The notes: generated by a model from the sequence alone, not told the origin. DNA of 64,000 nucleotides from Pseudomonas corrugata (GCF_001269905.1 NZ_LHVK01000009.1:434001-498000), one strand, 5' to 3'. Numbered from the stretch's first letter, positions 8,173 to 17,113 are shown. A program made the numbers and translations.

Positions 8173-8955
8173 TTATTTGCCGCTGTACAGATTCAGATCG
8201 CCAAAGTGTTTCTTCTGGATTTCGGCGTATTTGCCGTCGTCGTGTAACGCTTTGATACCTTTATCCAAAAGTGCCTTCAGGTCTTTGTTACCTTTCTTGA
8301 TACCGACGGCGGTCTTGGAAGGCAGCAGTTCGCTGTCCACCGGCTTGCTGACTTCATAGTCGGCGCCCTGAGGGGACTTCAGGAAACCCAGCTCGGCTTG
8401 CAGCATGTCCTGGATCGACGCGTCGAGACGGCCGGAAACCAGGTCGGCATAGACTTGATCCTGGTTGGCATAGGCCTGGGTCTTGACGCCGGCCTTGTCC
8501 AGTACTGCCTTGGCGTAGGCTTCCTGGATGGTGCCCTGTTCGTAACCGACGGTTTTGCCTTTGAGCGAGGCGAGGTCGGTGCTCAGGCCAGAGCCTTTCT
8601 TGAATACGAGGGAGGTCGGGCCGGAGAACAGTTCGTTGGAGAAGTCGATGACTTTCTCGCGGGCCGGAGTCACGGTCATGGACGAGATGACACCGTCGAA
8701 CTTGTTGGCCTTGAGGCCTGGGATCATGCCGTCGAAATCACTTTCGACCCACTTGCATTTGACCTTCAGTTCTTCGCATATCGCATTGCCCAAGTCGATA
8801 TCGAAACCTACCAGGCTGCCATCGGCTGCCTTGGATTCGAATGGAGCATAGGACGGGTCGACACCAAAACGCAGTTCCTTGTATTCCTTGGCCGTGGCGG
8901 CGCCGGCGGCCATGCACAATGCCAGTGCAGAAAGGGTCAGCAGTGCTTTTTTCAT
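8173..8955 (-). CDS. Periplasmic basic amino-acid-binding protein (HisJ/AotJ-like)
   Basis: Solute-binding protein of 260 residues for the importer encoded downstream. The signal peptide MKKALLTLSALALCMAAGAATA has a likely cut before KEYKE. The mature part begins with LRFGVDPSYAPFES and contains GFDIDLGNAICEELKVKC, the family-3 binding-protein signature for cationic amino acids, with the disulfide-type cysteine pair of the LAO/HisJ group. First gene of the five-gene operon. A longer frame exists upstream, but the signal peptide fixes this ATG. Confidence 0.93.
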   Translation of the reverse strand: MKKALLTLSALALCMAAGAATAKEYKELRFGVDPSYAPFESKAADGSLVGFDIDLGNAICEELKVKCKWVESDFDGMIPGLKANKFDGVISSMTVTPAREKVIDFSNELFSGPTSLVFKKGSGLSTDLASLKGKTVGYEQGTIQEAYAKAVLDKAGVKTQAYANQDQVYADLVSGRLDASIQDMLQAELGFLKSPQGADYEVSKPVDSELLPSKTAVGIKKGNKDLKALLDKGIKALHDDGKYAEIQKKHFGDLNLYSGK

Positions 8956-9185
8956 TATCGAGTCCCTAAAACCATGATGAGCGCTTGTGGCGCATGAAGT
9001 TTTGTTACCGGTGCAGGTAAGAACGGTAAGACGGCATAAAGGTAGCAATTTCCGAACCACAGTGCCGAACAAGTGTTTTAAAAAGCTTCGGCGACAGGCA
9101 GTGGAACGTGTTGGTGCGCGAAGCGAAGCGTACATCAAAAGGCGCACCGCAGTGGTGCTCCGCAGGGTCGGCAAGAAGCATGTTC

Positions 9186-9310
9186 TGTGGCGAGGGGATT
9201 TATCCCCGCTGGGCTGCGCAGCAGCCCCTTGGCTCTGTCTGACACACCACAGTGGCTGAAGTTTTTTGGGGCCGCTTCGCAGCCCAACGGGGATAAATCC
9301 TCTCGCCACA
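9186..9310. repeat. REPIN-like inverted pair (TGTGGCGAGGGG family)
   Basis: Left arm TGTGGCGAGGGGATTTATCC and its inverted copy frame about 85 bases of inner sequence, itself partly palindromic (GGGCTGCGCAGCAGCCCC). It occupies most of the 379-base gap 8956-9334 between the ligase stop and the binding-protein gene. The rest of that gap (8956-9185) holds the transporter promoter and no gene that I can support. Confidence 0.85.
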
Positions 9311-9334
9311 ATTGATAGTGCAGCCACAGAGAGG

Positions 9335-11023
9335 TTATTTCAGCAGGTCCTGGAGCGTTGCCAGGGTATCGGCGTCTTCGACGGTCTTGTCCTGGCGCCA
9401 GCGCAGCATCCTTGGAAATCGCACCGCAATCCCGCTCTTGTGGCGCCTGGACAAGGCAATGCCTTCGAAGCCCAACTCGAAAACCAGGGTGGGCGTGACA
9501 CTGCTTACCGGACCGAACTTCTCCACGGTGGTCTTGCGCACGATGCTGTCGACCTGGCGCATTTGCTCATCGGTCAGCCCCGAATAGGCCTTGGCGAACG
9601 GCACCAGGTTGCGCTCGCGGCTGCCCGGCGGGTTGTCCCATACGGCGAAGGTGTAGTCGCTGTACAGACTGGCCCGGCGACCGTGACCGCGTTGAGCGTA
9701 GATCAACACAGCGTCGACGCTGAACGGGTCGATTTTCCATTTCCACCACACTCCCATGTCCTTGGTCCGACCGACGCCATACAGGGCGTTGCACGCTTTG
9801 AGCATCATGCCCTCGACGCCGAGGCTACGGGACGCTTCACGCTGGCGGGCGAGGTCGAGCCAGTCCTGGCCGGTGACGATCGGCGACGGCAGCAGAACCG
9901 GGCTCTGGGAATCTGCAATCAGCGCCTCCAACTGCTCACGGCGCTCGGCCTGGGTATGGCTGCGCCAATCCTCTCCTTGCCATTCCAGCAAATCGTAGGC
10001 CATCACCACCACGGGGGCCTCTTCGAGGATTTTCTTGCTCAGGGTCTTGCGACCAATGCGCTGTTGCAACAGGGCGAACGGTTGTACGGCCGGTTGCAGC
10101 GGTGCATCCGCATCGAAGGCATCCCCGGTCACCGGTCGCGAGGTTTTCCAGACCACGATTTCGCCGTCGATCACCGTACCGTCGGGCAGCAGCGATGTCA
10201 GGGTGTGCAATTCAGGGAAGCGTTCGGTTACCAGCTCTTCGCCTCGGGACCAGACCCACAACTGGCCGTCGCGCTTGATCACCTGGGAGCGGATGCCATC
10301 CCATTTCCATTCCACTTGCCAATTGCTGGGCGGCCCCAGTAGCGCGTCGAACTGCTCTGCGGGGGCGGACAAGGCATGGGCCAGGAAAAACGGATACGGC
10401 TGGCCGCCACGTTGGGCATGTTCATCCTCGGATTCGGCGGCGATCAATTTGAGGTAACTGTCAGCCGTCGGGCGATGGGACAGGTCGGTGTAACCCACCA
10501 GGCGCTGGGCGACCCGTTTGCTGTCCAGCCTGGCCATTCCGGCCAGGGCCCGGGTCACCAGCAGCTTGGAGACTCCGACACGGAAGCTGCCGGTGATGAG
10601 CTTGATGCAGAGCATCAGGCTCGAGCGGTCGAGTTGTGCCCACAAGGTGGGTAGTCGCAGTGCCAATACCTCAGGCGTTTCACCGCGCAGCGGCAGCAGT
10701 TTCTCCTCTACCCACAACGCCAGGCCTTCGGCAGAAGTGTGAGGGGACTCCGGCAACACCAGGGAAATGGTTTCGGCCAGGTCTCCCACGGCCTGGTAAC
10801 TTTCTTCGAACAGCCAGGGCGACAATCCGGATACCTGTACGGCCAGGTCTCGGAGGATTTTCACCGGTACCAGTTGCCGGGGGCGGCCCCCGGACAGGAA
10901 ATACACGGCCCACGCTGCATCTTGGGGCGGAGCCTGAGTGAAGTAGCGTTGCATGGCCGCCAGCTTGGCGTTGCTGGAGGTGGTGGCGTCCAGGTCGGCG
11001 TAGAGTTCGGCGAAGGCTTTCAC
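9335..11023 (-). CDS. ATP-dependent DNA ligase (cluster-associated)
   Basis: ATP-dependent DNA ligase of 562 residues, the second ligase type besides NAD-dependent LigA. The adenylated lysine is Lys240 in the KWDG motif (240-243), preceded by a large N-terminal DNA-binding domain. EGMMLKA and WWKWKID (motifs IV and V) and the OB-fold C-terminus follow. Its start overlaps the exonuclease stop by four bases, so those two genes form a coupled pair. Helicase and PdeM of the same repair pathway lie downstream, beyond a five-gene transporter operon. The P. putida homolog forms a four-gene cluster with these partners. Likely role: sealing after end processing. Confidence 0.93.
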   Translation of the reverse strand: MKAFAELYADLDATTSSNAKLAAMQRYFTQAPPQDAAWAVYFLSGGRPRQLVPVKILRDLAVQVSGLSPWLFEESYQAVGDLAETISLVLPESPHTSAEGLALWVEEKLLPLRGETPEVLALRLPTLWAQLDRSSLMLCIKLITGSFRVGVSKLLVTRALAGMARLDSKRVAQRLVGYTDLSHRPTADSYLKLIAAESEDEHAQRGGQPYPFFLAHALSAPAEQFDALLGPPSNWQVEWKWDGIRSQVIKRDGQLWVWSRGEELVTERFPELHTLTSLLPDGTVIDGEIVVWKTSRPVTGDAFDADAPLQPAVQPFALLQQRIGRKTLSKKILEEAPVVVMAYDLLEWQGEDWRSHTQAERREQLEALIADSQSPVLLPSPIVTGQDWLDLARQREASRSLGVEGMMLKACNALYGVGRTKDMGVWWKWKIDPFSVDAVLIYAQRGHGRRASLYSDYTFAVWDNPPGSRERNLVPFAKAYSGLTDEQMRQVDSIVRKTTVEKFGPVSSVTPTLVFELGFEGIALSRRHKSGIAVRFPRMLRWRQDKTVEDADTLATLQDLLK

Positions 11024-12045
11024 GATGCGTCCTCGCCAGTGGCGGCGATGACGTCTTCTTCATCGTCGCCGTATTCGGTGTTGAAACCCTGGGCGTCGAG
11101 GCCGAGCTCGCATAAATGCCGCACCAGCACGCTCACCGCCCCGTGCGTGACCATGACCCGCTCGGCGCCGGTCTGTTCGATGGCCCAGAGCAGGCCGGGC
11201 CAGTCGGCGTGATCGGAAAGCACGAAGCCCCGATCCACGCCACGCCGCCGTCGGGTACCCCGCAGGCGCATCCAGCCGCTGGCGAAGGCATCGCTGTAGT
11301 CGCCGAAACGGCGCATCCAGCTGCTGCCACCGGCCGACGGCGGGGCGATGACCAGGGCCTGGCCCATGATCGGGTCGTTCTTCTGGATGTCACCGGCGTA
11401 AATCGTCGGCGGCAAATGAACCCCGGCCTCGCGGTAGACCCGGTTCAACGGCTCCACCGCCCCGTGGGCAAGGATGGGGCCCAGGCTGGCGTCGATGCCA
11501 TGGAGAATCCGCTGGGCTTTACCGAAGGAATAGCAGAACAGCACGCTGGCCCGGTTGGCGGCAATGTTTGCGCGCCACCATTGATTGATCTCGTCGAATA
11601 TCTGCGCCTGGGGCTGCCAGCGATAGATGGGCAGGCCGAACGTGGATTCGGTGATGAACGTATGACACTTCACTGGCTCGAACGGCGTGCAGGTGCCGTC
11701 GGGTTCGACTTTGTAGTCTCCGGATGCCACCCAGACCTCGCCTTCATGCTCCAACCGCACCTGGGCCGACCCCAGCACGTGGCCGGCAGGGTGAAAGCTC
11801 AAGGTCACGCCGTGATGTCGCAGGCGTTCGCCGTAGGGCAGGGGCTGCAGATGGATGTCCTGGCCCAGTCGCGAACGCAGGATGCCTTCACCGGGGGCTG
11901 CTGCCAGGTAGTGCTGATTGCCACCGCGGGCATGGTCACCGTGGGCATGGGTGATGACCGAGCGCTCAACCGGACGCCAGGGGTCGATGTAGAAATCCCC
12001 GCGCGGACAGTACAGGCCTTCAGGGCGGGCAATGACAAGATCCAT
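11020..12045 (-). CDS. Ligase-associated DNA exonuclease (metallo-beta-lactamase/beta-CASP-like)
   Basis: Metallo-beta-lactamase-fold nuclease of 341 residues related to SNM1/Artemis and CPSF-73. The metal motif HAHGDH is at 33-38, and further His ligands are in HPAGHVLGSAQV and HSDHADW-like LSDHADWPG. It is sometimes annotated as an mRNA 3'-end processing factor; association with the ligase argues for a DNA-end exonuclease. First gene of the exo-lig pair, start MDLVIARPEGLY. A promoter should lie in 12046-12133. Confidence 0.9.
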   Translation of the reverse strand: MDLVIARPEGLYCPRGDFYIDPWRPVERSVITHAHGDHARGGNQHYLAAAPGEGILRSRLGQDIHLQPLPYGERLRHHGVTLSFHPAGHVLGSAQVRLEHEGEVWVASGDYKVEPDGTCTPFEPVKCHTFITESTFGLPIYRWQPQAQIFDEINQWWRANIAANRASVLFCYSFGKAQRILHGIDASLGPILAHGAVEPLNRVYREAGVHLPPTIYAGDIQKNDPIMGQALVIAPPSAGGSSWMRRFGDYSDAFASGWMRLRGTRRRRGVDRGFVLSDHADWPGLLWAIEQTGAERVMVTHGAVSVLVRHLCELGLDAQGFNTEYGDDEEDVIAATGEDAS

Positions 12046-12133
12046 GCAATCACCGGGGCGATGGGCTTGTCAGGTAGAGGCGATGGCGGGATCAGAAGTT
12101 CTATCGGGTTTGGGTGGAGAGGCGCCTGCCCTC

Positions 12134-12238
12134 TGTAGGAGCTGTCGAGCAACGCGAGACTGCGATCTTTCCTATGACACTTGAATCTCAAGCGAAAGAT
12201 CAAAAGATCGCGGCCTCTCGTTGCTCGACAGCTCCTAC
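12134..12238. repeat. Inverted repeat pair, TGTAGGAGCTGTCGAGC family
   Basis: Arms TGTAGGAGCTGTCGAGCAAC and its inverted copy flank a conserved centre containing GATCTTTC and CTTGAATCTCAAG. The element at 23121-23217 shares both the arms and the centre, so this is a mobile or amplifying palindrome family distinct from the GTGGGAG one. Confidence 0.8.
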
Positions 12239-12272
12239 GACCGCGGTCTGACGGGAGCAAGCCTGGGACGCC

Positions 12273-14723
12273 TTATTTACCGGGAACGAGGGTCAACCGA
12301 GTCTTGCCATACCCCCGATCGAAGTTCTGCGGTTGCAGCGGCAGGCTTTGGTACTGCCCCTTGATCCACGAATCGACGCCATTGACGTAGTAGGGGCTGG
12401 CCGCGTTACCCGACTGGCCGCTGCCGCCCTGGACCATCAACGGCTCGGGCTGGCCGAAGTCGACGATAAAGCGCATATCCGGCGCCTGGGTGGTGTTGAA
12501 GTCCAGGCCCCAGGCGAACGCCGCAGTGTTGAGCGTGGTGGCATCGCCGCCGGCCGATAGCGGACCGCGTACGACCTGGCCGCGGCCGTTTTTCCACGCG
12601 TAGCTGTGCAATTTGCCCCACTGCCAGGCCTTGTGGTCACCGCCCAATTGGCTATCGCCGGCACTGATGGTCGCCGCCAGGCTGCGGGCGAGGATAACCG
12701 CCTTGTCTTCCTTCTGCGGGGTTCGCACGTCATCCCAGAACGGGCTGTCTTCGCGTCCCAGCAGGTGATCGGCCTGGGCCGAATAGGACAGCTGTCCGTT
12801 GGCAACCAGCGCTTTCCACGCCGGGCTGCTTTCCGGGCCCAGTTCGTCGAGGAAAATCTGCTTCATGCTCTCCTGCAGGAACAGTTCGTAGATGGCCGCA
12901 TCGGCGGAGATCGGGCTGAGTCGGCCATCAAATGCCATCAGGCGGGTATAGGCTTCGCGGGCTTTGGCCCGGTCAGCCGCTGGCAGGGCTTCGATTGCCT
13001 GTTTGAGGGGCTGGGCCATGCCAGGGGCTTCGAAGACTTTCTTGAGTTTGGCCGCGAACGTCGTGGTCTGGTCGTACTGCATGGCGGTCAGGCTGCGGAT
13101 GTCGTGCTTGCTGGTGCCGGCCAGTTCGGCCAGGCGTTCACCCCGTTCCGGCGCAGCCCAGGAGTTGGACAGCTGCATGCCGTAGCCATGGGGTATGACC
13201 CGCTGGTTGGCGTTGCCCAGCCAGCCCTGGTTCGGATCCTGATCGTAGGGATGCGCCATCGGATCGGCGTAGCCTTCCCAGTCGTAGCGACCATCCCAGC
13301 CCGGCGATGGCAACAGGCCTTCGCCTTCCCGGCGGTTCGGATAGCGACCGGTGACTTGCCAGCCGATGTGGTTGGCGTCGGCAAACACCAGGTTCACTGT
13401 CATGGCCCGGATTTCACGGCTGGCGTCGGAGGCTTTCTCGGCGTTCTGTGCCCGGGACAGGTCGAAGAATGCGTCCAGGGTCTTGTCGTCGGTCAAGCCC
13501 GGTGTCTGCAAGGCCAGACCGAAGCCATTGGCCGTGGCCGGACCCTGGACGCTGTTGAGCAATGGGCCATGGCGGGTTTCGTACACGGCTTCGCGAATCG
13601 ACCGCTGACCTTTTATGAAGTAGGTTTCGTTGCGCACCGTCGCCGGCTGCCATTTGCCGTTGACCTCGTAGGACAAGCCATTGCCCTGACGCCGGATTTT
13701 TTCCAGGAACAGATCCTGGTTGTCCCCCTGCACGCTGCTCATGCCCCAGGCCACGTCACCGTTGTAGCCCGCCAGAATCAGGGGGATGCCAGCCACGGAG
13801 ACCCCGGCCGCCTGATACTTGGGCGCGCGGATCTGCACCACACTCCATAACGACGGCACGTTCAGCGGTCCGTGGCTGTCGCTCGCCAGCAGGCTCTTGC
13901 CGTTGCGGCTGCGTTGCGGGGCCATGGCCCAGCTGTTCGAAGACGTAGTCCCCAACAGGTTCAGCTCAGCCAACTGGCGGGTGGCGTTGTTGATTTCGTT
14001 CAGACCCGGGATCTGGCCGTTGAGCCGTACACCCTGGAGCTTGTCGGCTTCGCCCTGGGGCAGGGGTTCGTCCGGGTAGGACGGGTTCAGCCAGGCCAGC
14101 TTGTCCTGGCTGACGGTCTGGGCCATTACCAGGGCGGCAATTTCTTCCGGCAGGTTGGCCGACTGGCTGAAGTTCAACAGGCAGAACATCAGCGCCGAAT
14201 CTTCCGGTTTCCAGTATTCGGGTTTGTAGCCGGTGGCGGCCAGGTCGGCCGGCAGTTTATCGCGGTAGCGGAACAGGTAGGCGTTGACGCCGCGGGCGTA
14301 GACTTCGAAGAAGCGCTTGAGTCGCGGCGAAGAAGCCTTGTACAGCTCATCGGCACTTTTCTTCAGGTTGACCGCACGCATGTAGCGGTCGACGTCCAGC
14401 CGTTCGGCCCCGGACATTTCCGCCAGCCTACCCTGGGCCAGCAGGCGCATGGTCACCATCTGGGTGATTCGGTCGCTGGCGTGGACGTAGCCGAGGGCGA
14501 ACAGCGCGTCATGGAAGCTGTTGCTCTCGATCAGTGGCATGCCCATGGCATTGCGCCGAACCGAGACGTTTTGCGCCAGCCCCTTGAGTGGTTGCACGCC
14601 GGAAGTCGGTGGGAGACTGTCCTGGGTATTCCAGGCCTGGCAACCGCTCAAACCGAGCACACTGGCCACGGCGGCAGCAATGCCGAGCCGGGGGAAGAAG
14701 AAATTAGAGGCTGGCGAGGCCAT
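12273..14723 (-). CDS. quiP: Acyl-homoserine-lactone acylase QuiP-type (penicillin acylase family)
   Basis: Ntn-hydrolase of 816 residues resembling P. aeruginosa QuiP, which removes the acyl chain of long-chain AHL signals. N-terminus MASPASNFFFPRLG leads to a lipobox LSGC with Cys28, so the precursor is probably lipidated and exported. Autoprocessing should occur before Ser262 in TTSSNSWAM, creating the beta-chain N-terminal nucleophile. The start at 14723 has CAGGAG nine bases upstream; a further in-frame start ten codons earlier is less likely. Length and motif order match the family. It may also act on other amides such as beta-lactams or siderophore intermediates. Confidence 0.88.
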   Translation of the reverse strand: MASPASNFFFPRLGIAAAVASVLGLSGCQAWNTQDSLPPTSGVQPLKGLAQNVSVRRNAMGMPLIESNSFHDALFALGYVHASDRITQMVTMRLLAQGRLAEMSGAERLDVDRYMRAVNLKKSADELYKASSPRLKRFFEVYARGVNAYLFRYRDKLPADLAATGYKPEYWKPEDSALMFCLLNFSQSANLPEEIAALVMAQTVSQDKLAWLNPSYPDEPLPQGEADKLQGVRLNGQIPGLNEINNATRQLAELNLLGTTSSNSWAMAPQRSRNGKSLLASDSHGPLNVPSLWSVVQIRAPKYQAAGVSVAGIPLILAGYNGDVAWGMSSVQGDNQDLFLEKIRRQGNGLSYEVNGKWQPATVRNETYFIKGQRSIREAVYETRHGPLLNSVQGPATANGFGLALQTPGLTDDKTLDAFFDLSRAQNAEKASDASREIRAMTVNLVFADANHIGWQVTGRYPNRREGEGLLPSPGWDGRYDWEGYADPMAHPYDQDPNQGWLGNANQRVIPHGYGMQLSNSWAAPERGERLAELAGTSKHDIRSLTAMQYDQTTTFAAKLKKVFEAPGMAQPLKQAIEALPAADRAKAREAYTRLMAFDGRLSPISADAAIYELFLQESMKQIFLDELGPESSPAWKALVANGQLSYSAQADHLLGREDSPFWDDVRTPQKEDKAVILARSLAATISAGDSQLGGDHKAWQWGKLHSYAWKNGRGQVVRGPLSAGGDATTLNTAAFAWGLDFNTTQAPDMRFIVDFGQPEPLMVQGGSGQSGNAASPYYVNGVDSWIKGQYQSLPLQPQNFDRGYGKTRLTLVPGK

Positions 14724-14857
14724 GACAAAGCTCCTGCGGGAGGGGGGCGGCAAATAAAGGCGCTACGTTAGTGAGCAGGAGGGGGCCGCGCAAGCGGGGG
14801 CGGGGGTTATTTGTGAGTTTGGCGATGAAACTCCGTGCGACGGTACGCCTGGTTATC

Positions 14858-14887
14858 TGTGGCGAGGGGATAAATCCCCTCGCCACA
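14858..14887. repeat. REP palindrome (TGTGGCGAGGGG family), single unit
   Basis: Same 30-base palindrome as at 4706-4735, placed immediately downstream of the GST gene, where it may serve as an mRNA 3' end. Confidence 0.8.
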
Positions 14888-14893
14888 GGTTGC

Positions 14894-15538
14894 TCAGGGC
14901 TTCGGTGGATTGATCTTATCCAACAGCGCATAGGCCCTCACCGTGGCCGGGCGCTCCTTGATGCGATTGAACCAGCGCTGCAGGTTCGGGAAGTCCTCCA
15001 GGCGCTGGCTTTGCCATTGATGGGACACCGTCCAGGGGTAGATCGCCATGTCGGCAATGCTGTATTCGCTGCCCGCCACAAAATCACGGTCCGCCAGGCG
15101 TCGATCCAGCACGCCATACAGGCGAGCGGTTTCGTCGACGTAGCGCTTGATCGCGTAGGGGATCTTTTCCGGCGCGAACCGGCTGAAGTGATGGTTCTGC
15201 CCGGCCATCGGCCCCAGGCCGCCCATCTGCCAGAACAGCCATTGCAGGACTTCCCGTCGCCCGCGCAGGTCCTGTGGAATGAAATGGCCAGTCTTTTCCG
15301 CCAGATACAGCAGGATCGCGCCCGACTCGAACAGCGAGATCGGCTCGCCACCGTCGGCGGGTTCATGATCGACAATGGCCGGAATGCGGTTGTTGGGGGC
15401 GATCTTCAGGAAATCCGGTTTGAACTGCTCGCCCTGGCCGATGTTGACCGGATGTACCTTGTAGGGCAGGCCGGCTTCCTCCAGGAATAACGAGATTTTA
15501 TGGCCGTTGGGGGTGGTCCAGTAATACAGGTCGATCAT
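14894..15538 (-). CDS. yfcG: Glutathione S-transferase, YfcG-type disulfide-bond oxidoreductase
   Basis: GST-fold protein of 214 residues, closely resembling E. coli YfcG from end to end. The N-terminal thioredoxin-like domain carries TTPNGHKISLFLEEAGL, NRIPAIVD and LFESGAIL for glutathione binding. The helical C-terminal domain has GGLGPMAGQNHHF, a strong family marker. Members hold two glutathiones and act as disulfide reductases rather than classical transferases. The ATG at 15538 (MIDLYYWTT) matches the family start; longer frames upstream run into the divergent gene. Monocistronic. Confidence 0.93.
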   Translation of the reverse strand: MIDLYYWTTPNGHKISLFLEEAGLPYKVHPVNIGQGEQFKPDFLKIAPNNRIPAIVDHEPADGGEPISLFESGAILLYLAEKTGHFIPQDLRGRREVLQWLFWQMGGLGPMAGQNHHFSRFAPEKIPYAIKRYVDETARLYGVLDRRLADRDFVAGSEYSIADMAIYPWTVSHQWQSQRLEDFPNLQRWFNRIKERPATVRAYALLDKINPPKP

Positions 15539-15692
15539 GGAGGGCTCCAGATGAGACAGCGTAATGGATGGACAACAAACGACGACGGGTGTCGTTTTCT
15601 TTTGTCCGAAGGCTTGCCTGTAGTAAGAGGTGATGCTCCAGTGTGGAAAATTCAATGACCGGGTAAGCGAAAGCCGGAACGGAGTGATAGAC

Positions 15693-16250
15693 ATGGAACT
15701 AGAGAAAAATGCAGCGTTGATCCTCATCGATCAACAGAAAGGCATCCTGCATCCCAGGCTCGGTTCTCGCAACAACCCCGAGGCTGAGCAGCGCATGCTC
15801 GAACTGTTGGCCTTCTGGCGAGATTCGGCGCGGACGGTGATTCATGTCCATCATCTGTCCCGTTCGCCGGATTCGGTGTTCTGGCCAGGGCAACAAGGGG
15901 TGGAAGTCCAGGAGCGGTTCGAACCGCAGGAAGGGGAATGGTTGATCCACAAGGACGTACCGGATGCGTTCTGCGCCACTCACCTGGAGGCTGACTTGCG
16001 CCGGGCGGGGATCGGACAATTGGTCATCGTCGGTGTGGCGACGAACAACTCGGTGGAATCCACGGCGCGTACGGCAGGTAACCTGGGCTTCGATACCTGG
16101 GTGGCCGAGGACGCCTGTTTCACTTTCGACAAGGCCGATTATTTCGGGCGGGCCCGTTCGGCCGATGAGGTGCACGCCATGTCCCTGGGCAACTTGCATG
16201 GCGAGTATGCGACGGTGGTCAGTGCGAAGCGGATTCTGGCGGCGGGCTGA
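15693..16250 (+). CDS. Isochorismatase-family protein with Cys-to-Ser substitution
   Basis: Cysteine-hydrolase-fold protein of 185 residues. Of the usual catalytic triad, Asp13 (LIDQQ) and Lys87 (IHKDVPDAF) are present. The nucleophile position in GVATNNSVESTAR is Ser120 instead of Cys. Members lacking the Cys (EntB, PhzD types) hydrolyse vinyl ethers rather than amides, so amidase activity is doubtful. The start at 15693 has GGAG nine bases ahead. It is divergent from the GST gene, with about 155 bases between. No operon partner indicates the substrate. Confidence 0.88.
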   Translation: MELEKNAALILIDQQKGILHPRLGSRNNPEAEQRMLELLAFWRDSARTVIHVHHLSRSPDSVFWPGQQGVEVQERFEPQEGEWLIHKDVPDAFCATHLEADLRRAGIGQLVIVGVATNNSVESTARTAGNLGFDTWVAEDACFTFDKADYFGRARSADEVHAMSLGNLHGEYATVVSAKRILAAG

Positions 16251-16254
16251 TCGC

Positions 16255-16341
16255 GTGGGAGCGGGCTTGCTCGCGAAAGCGGTTTGCCGGCCAACATATG
16301 TGCCGAATGTGATGGCTCTTCGCGAGCAAGCCCGCTCCCAC
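16255..16341. repeat. REPIN-like inverted pair (GTGGGAGC family)
   Basis: Left arm GTGGGAGCGGGCTTGCTCGC and its inverted copy surround about 45 bases. A third, partial copy (GTGGGAGCGAGCCTGCTGAT) follows at 16362-16385, then a short spacer before the next gene. Confidence 0.85.
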
Positions 16342-16418
16342 GCTGAATATCGCAGGTCACCCTGTGGGAGCGAGCCTGCTGATGACTCAACCGGCGAAGC
16401 CAGGCTCCGCCCCGGTCA

Positions 16419-16622
16419 TCAAGCCCCGTGGCACTTCTTGAACTTCTTGCCATTGCCGCATGGGCAAGGGTCGTTGCGGCCGACATCCTTCAAGGCATTG
16501 CGCACTGGCTCCTGATGGGCATGGCCGCAATTCGGACCATGGACGTGGCCGTGGTCATGATCGTGGTGATGGTCGTGATCGTGGTTGCAATCAGGACCGT
16601 GAACGTGGGGTTGCTGGGTCAT
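16419..16622 (-). CDS. His-rich small SEC-C motif protein
   Basis: Protein of 67 residues with two parts. Residues 6-36 hold 13 histidines with Asp and two cysteines in the pattern HGPxC, clearly suited to binding Zn, Ni or Cu. Residues 49-66 form a SEC-C zinc motif (RNDPCPCGNGKKFKKCHG) like the SecA tail. Known SEC-C modules bind zinc and often contact ribosomes or other proteins. The gene lies five bases after the LEA-type lipoprotein gene and is likely in one operon with it. Function is unknown; a zinc or nickel buffer is inference. Confidence 0.85.
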   Translation of the reverse strand: MTQQPHVHGPDCNHDHDHHHDHDHGHVHGPNCGHAHQEPVRNALKDVGRNDPCPCGNGKKFKKCHGA

Positions 16623-16627
16623 CGGGG

Positions 16628-17113
16628 TTACTCCGCAGTAAAATCGGCGGCGATTATCACGCCATTGCGCTTCAGGTGCACGTAGTGGGCGATGAATAAT
16701 CCGGTTTCCAACTCACCTTCCAGACGATAGGGGATCTGCTGGCGGGGTTTCTCGAGCAGTTTCACCACGTCTCGCACCTGCGGCCACAGGTTGGTGCGGA
16801 TCGGTATCTTGAAGAAGCCACTTTGCCCGGGAGGGACGGTGAACCAGTGCTCATGCTCACCTTCGGTCAGCAGCAGGTCGCCCAGATGGATCCGGTAGGT
16901 CAGGCCGCGCACGGTCAGGTCGCTGTCGCCAGGGTTGTCGACTCGCAGATGCAGCATGAACCGCTGCTCCAGCAGCCGGGCCCGCACCACTTCGACCCTG
17001 ACCAGATGCACCTGGGGCTCAGAGGCCTCGTCGGTTTGCCAGGACGCACAGCCGTCAAGCCCAATGAACAGCAGCAGGCAGGTGATGCGTAGCATATGTA
17101 ATGAAAGGGTCAT
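16628..17113 (-). CDS. LEA type 2 (WHy-domain) lipoprotein
   Basis: Exported 161-residue protein with an N-terminal hydrophobic stretch and a lipobox-like end GLDGC (Cys22). The rest is a single LEA2/WHy beta-sandwich: FMLHLRVDNPGDSDLTVRGL is the signature, followed by PPGQSGFFKIPI. Such proteins occur in Pseudomonas as uncharacterised envelope lipoproteins linked to desiccation-type stress by family only. The ATG at 17113 has AGAGG upstream; an internal Met7 would also leave a full signal. It precedes the His-rich SEC-C gene. Confidence 0.83.
   Translation of the reverse strand: MTLSLHMLRITCLLLFIGLDGCASWQTDEASEPQVHLVRVEVVRARLLEQRFMLHLRVDNPGDSDLTVRGLTYRIHLGDLLLTEGEHEHWFTVPPGQSGFFKIPIRTNLWPQVRDVVKLLEKPRQQIPYRLEGELETGLFIAHYVHLKRNGVIIAADFTAE

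Noticed and set aside
8956..9185. Short plus-strand frame at 8987-9259 as a gene
   Set aside because: It runs into the REP element, lacks a ribosome binding site and lies in the promoter region of the binding-protein gene.
12606..13850. 414-codon plus-strand frame opposite quiP
   Set aside because: quiP has clear Ntn-hydrolase motifs; this frame shows no family motif and is an antisense artefact.
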